Origin: Kitasatospora sp. NBC_00315
Lineage (GTDB): Bacteria > Actinomycetota > Actinomycetes > Streptomycetales > Streptomycetaceae
Assembly: GCF_041435095.1 (NCBI RefSeq)
Contig: NZ_CP108025.1
Location: forward strand, 6,138,001-6,202,000
Reading direction: 5' to 3'
Length of the DNA stretch: 64,000 nt
Shown here: piece after piece, positions 63,271-64,000 of the stretch
How positions within the stretch are numbered: position 1 is the stretch's first letter
Layout of the letters: every line of letters starts with the position of its first letter
The notes under the pieces: model-generated
Seen by the model: the letters and a program-made list of their open reading frames with translations, nothing else
Database searches by the model: none
Told to the model about the DNA's origin: nothing
Made by a program: the position numbers and the translations under genes

Positions 63271-64000
63271 TGATCTCTCGAATCGACCTCCGCGGCTCCC
63301 TTGAGGACCCGCGTGACCTGCTGCCCCGTGCCGAGTTCGACGTGGAGGCCGCCCTGGAGAAGGTGCGGCCGATCTGCGAGGACGTCCGCCATCGCGGAGT
63401 CGCGGCACTGGTCGAGATCACCGAACGGTTCGACGGGGTGACGCTCGCGTCCACCCGGGTCGCCGAGGCGGACATCACCGCCGCGCTGGAGACGCTCGAT
63501 CCCAAGGTGCGTGCCGCGCTGGAGGAGTCGATCCGCCGCGCCCGCCTGGTGCACCGCGAGCAGCGCCGCACCGACCAGACCGTCGAGGTGGTGCCGGGCG
63601 GCACGGTCTCCGAGCGCTGGGTGCCGGTCGACCGGGTCGGCCTGTACGTGCCGGGCGGCCTGGCCGTCTACCCGTCCTCCGTGGTGATGAACGTCGTCCC
63701 CGCGCAGGAGGCCGGCGTGCCGGGCATCGCCGTCACCTCGCCGCCGCAGAAGGACTTCGGGGGCTCCGTGCACCCGACCATCCTGGCGGCCTGCGCACTG
63801 CTCGGGGTCACCGAGGTGTACGCCGTCGGCGGCGCCCAGGCGGTCGCGATGTTCGCGTACGGCACCGAGGAGTGCCGCCCGGTGAACCTGGTGACCGGCC
63901 CCGGCAACATCTACGTCGCGGCCGCCAAGCGCCTGCTCAAGGGCCGGATCGGCATCGACGCCGAGGCCGGCCCGACCGAGATCGCGGTGCTCGCCGACGA
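63270..64000 (+). CDS. hisD: Histidinol dehydrogenase HisD, 5' part
   Basis: First 243 residues; the gene runs past the window end. HisD oxidises L-histidinol to L-histidine in two NAD-dependent steps. It starts MISRIDLRGSLEDPRDLLPR. Family features are VDRVGLYVPGGLAVYPSSVVMN, VGGAQAVAMFAYGTE, VTGPGNIYVAAAKRLLKG and IDAEAGPTEIAVLAD. GTG start preceded by a close -10 element. It probably heads the his operon. Confidence 0.96.
   Translation, partial: MISRIDLRGSLEDPRDLLPRAEFDVEAALEKVRPICEDVRHRGVAALVEITERFDGVTLASTRVAEADITAALETLDPKVRAALEESIRRARLVHREQRRTDQTVEVVPGGTVSERWVPVDRVGLYVPGGLAVYPSSVVMNVVPAQEAGVPGIAVTSPPQKDFGGSVHPTILAACALLGVTEVYAVGGAQAVAMFAYGTEECRPVNLVTGPGNIYVAAAKRLLKGRIGIDAEAGPTEIAVLAD

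Overview
The window is very GC-rich chromosomal DNA with GTG and occasional TTG starts, many 4-base ATGA/GTGA gene overlaps and the actinobacterial division gene order. The order murE-murF-mraY-murD-ftsW-murG-ftsQ-ftsZ-pgeF-ylmE-sepF-ylmG-divIVA-ileS, followed by a DksA/TraR-type gene, lspA, rluD, dnaE, asd and hisD, points to a Streptomycetaceae member (Streptomyces or Kitasatospora). The species cannot be fixed from the sequence alone.

Layout. Bases 1-13.9 kb (+) form the dcw cluster: peptidoglycan precursor synthesis (murE 3' part, murF, mraY, murD, murG), septal synthesis (ftsW, ftsQ), and the Z-ring with its accessory proteins (ftsZ, sepF, ylmG, divIVA), with pgeF and the PLP-homeostasis gene between. 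A 333-bp leader before ftsZ carries three GTGTC (WhiA-type) motifs and a perfect inverted repeat. Bases 14.0-17.5 kb (-) hold ileS behind an isoleucine T-box leader; the enzyme has a GAHH version of the class I signature. Bases 17.7-24.4 kb (+) hold a DksA-like zinc-finger protein, lspA, rluD, a GNAT, and a fusion of an exported alpha/beta hydrolase to an ABC ATPase with its permease.

Bases 24.5-31.4 kb (-) look like an accessory metabolic island: a PhyH-type Fe/2OG oxygenase and an ornithine-decarboxylase-like enzyme (overlapping), a glycosyltransferase-like protein of unknown function, a GNAT, an MFS exporter and an EamA exporter. A DasR-like (dre) palindrome lies about 200 bp upstream. A 1.26-kb stretch without convincing genes separates the island from a large RING-finger plus TerD-like protein (32.7-35.3 kb).

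Bases 35.3-47.1 kb hold phoD, a dienelactone-hydrolase-like protein, a GNAT, a response regulator/sensor kinase pair followed by a secreted protein and a lipoprotein, two membrane proteins, a DUF2252 kinase-like protein, and an MFS transporter behind three MarR-like operator motifs. Bases 47.2-64.0 kb return to conserved backbone: dnaE, an orphan PemK/MazF-like gene, a divergent LysR/DapA-like pair, asd, a NYN-domain protein, an ABC exporter, DinB, DUF2567, a YbaK deacylase, a Lon-N-domain protein, a membrane-anchored repeat protein and the start of hisD. No rRNA, tRNA, CRISPR array, insertion sequence or prophage was recognised.

Most noteworthy: the hydrolase-ABC fusion, the RING-TerD protein, the putative decarboxylase/dioxygenase island, the GAHH IleRS, the orphan MarR-like operator set, the exact 30-bp triplication inside the LysR gene, and several unexplained tandem repeats.
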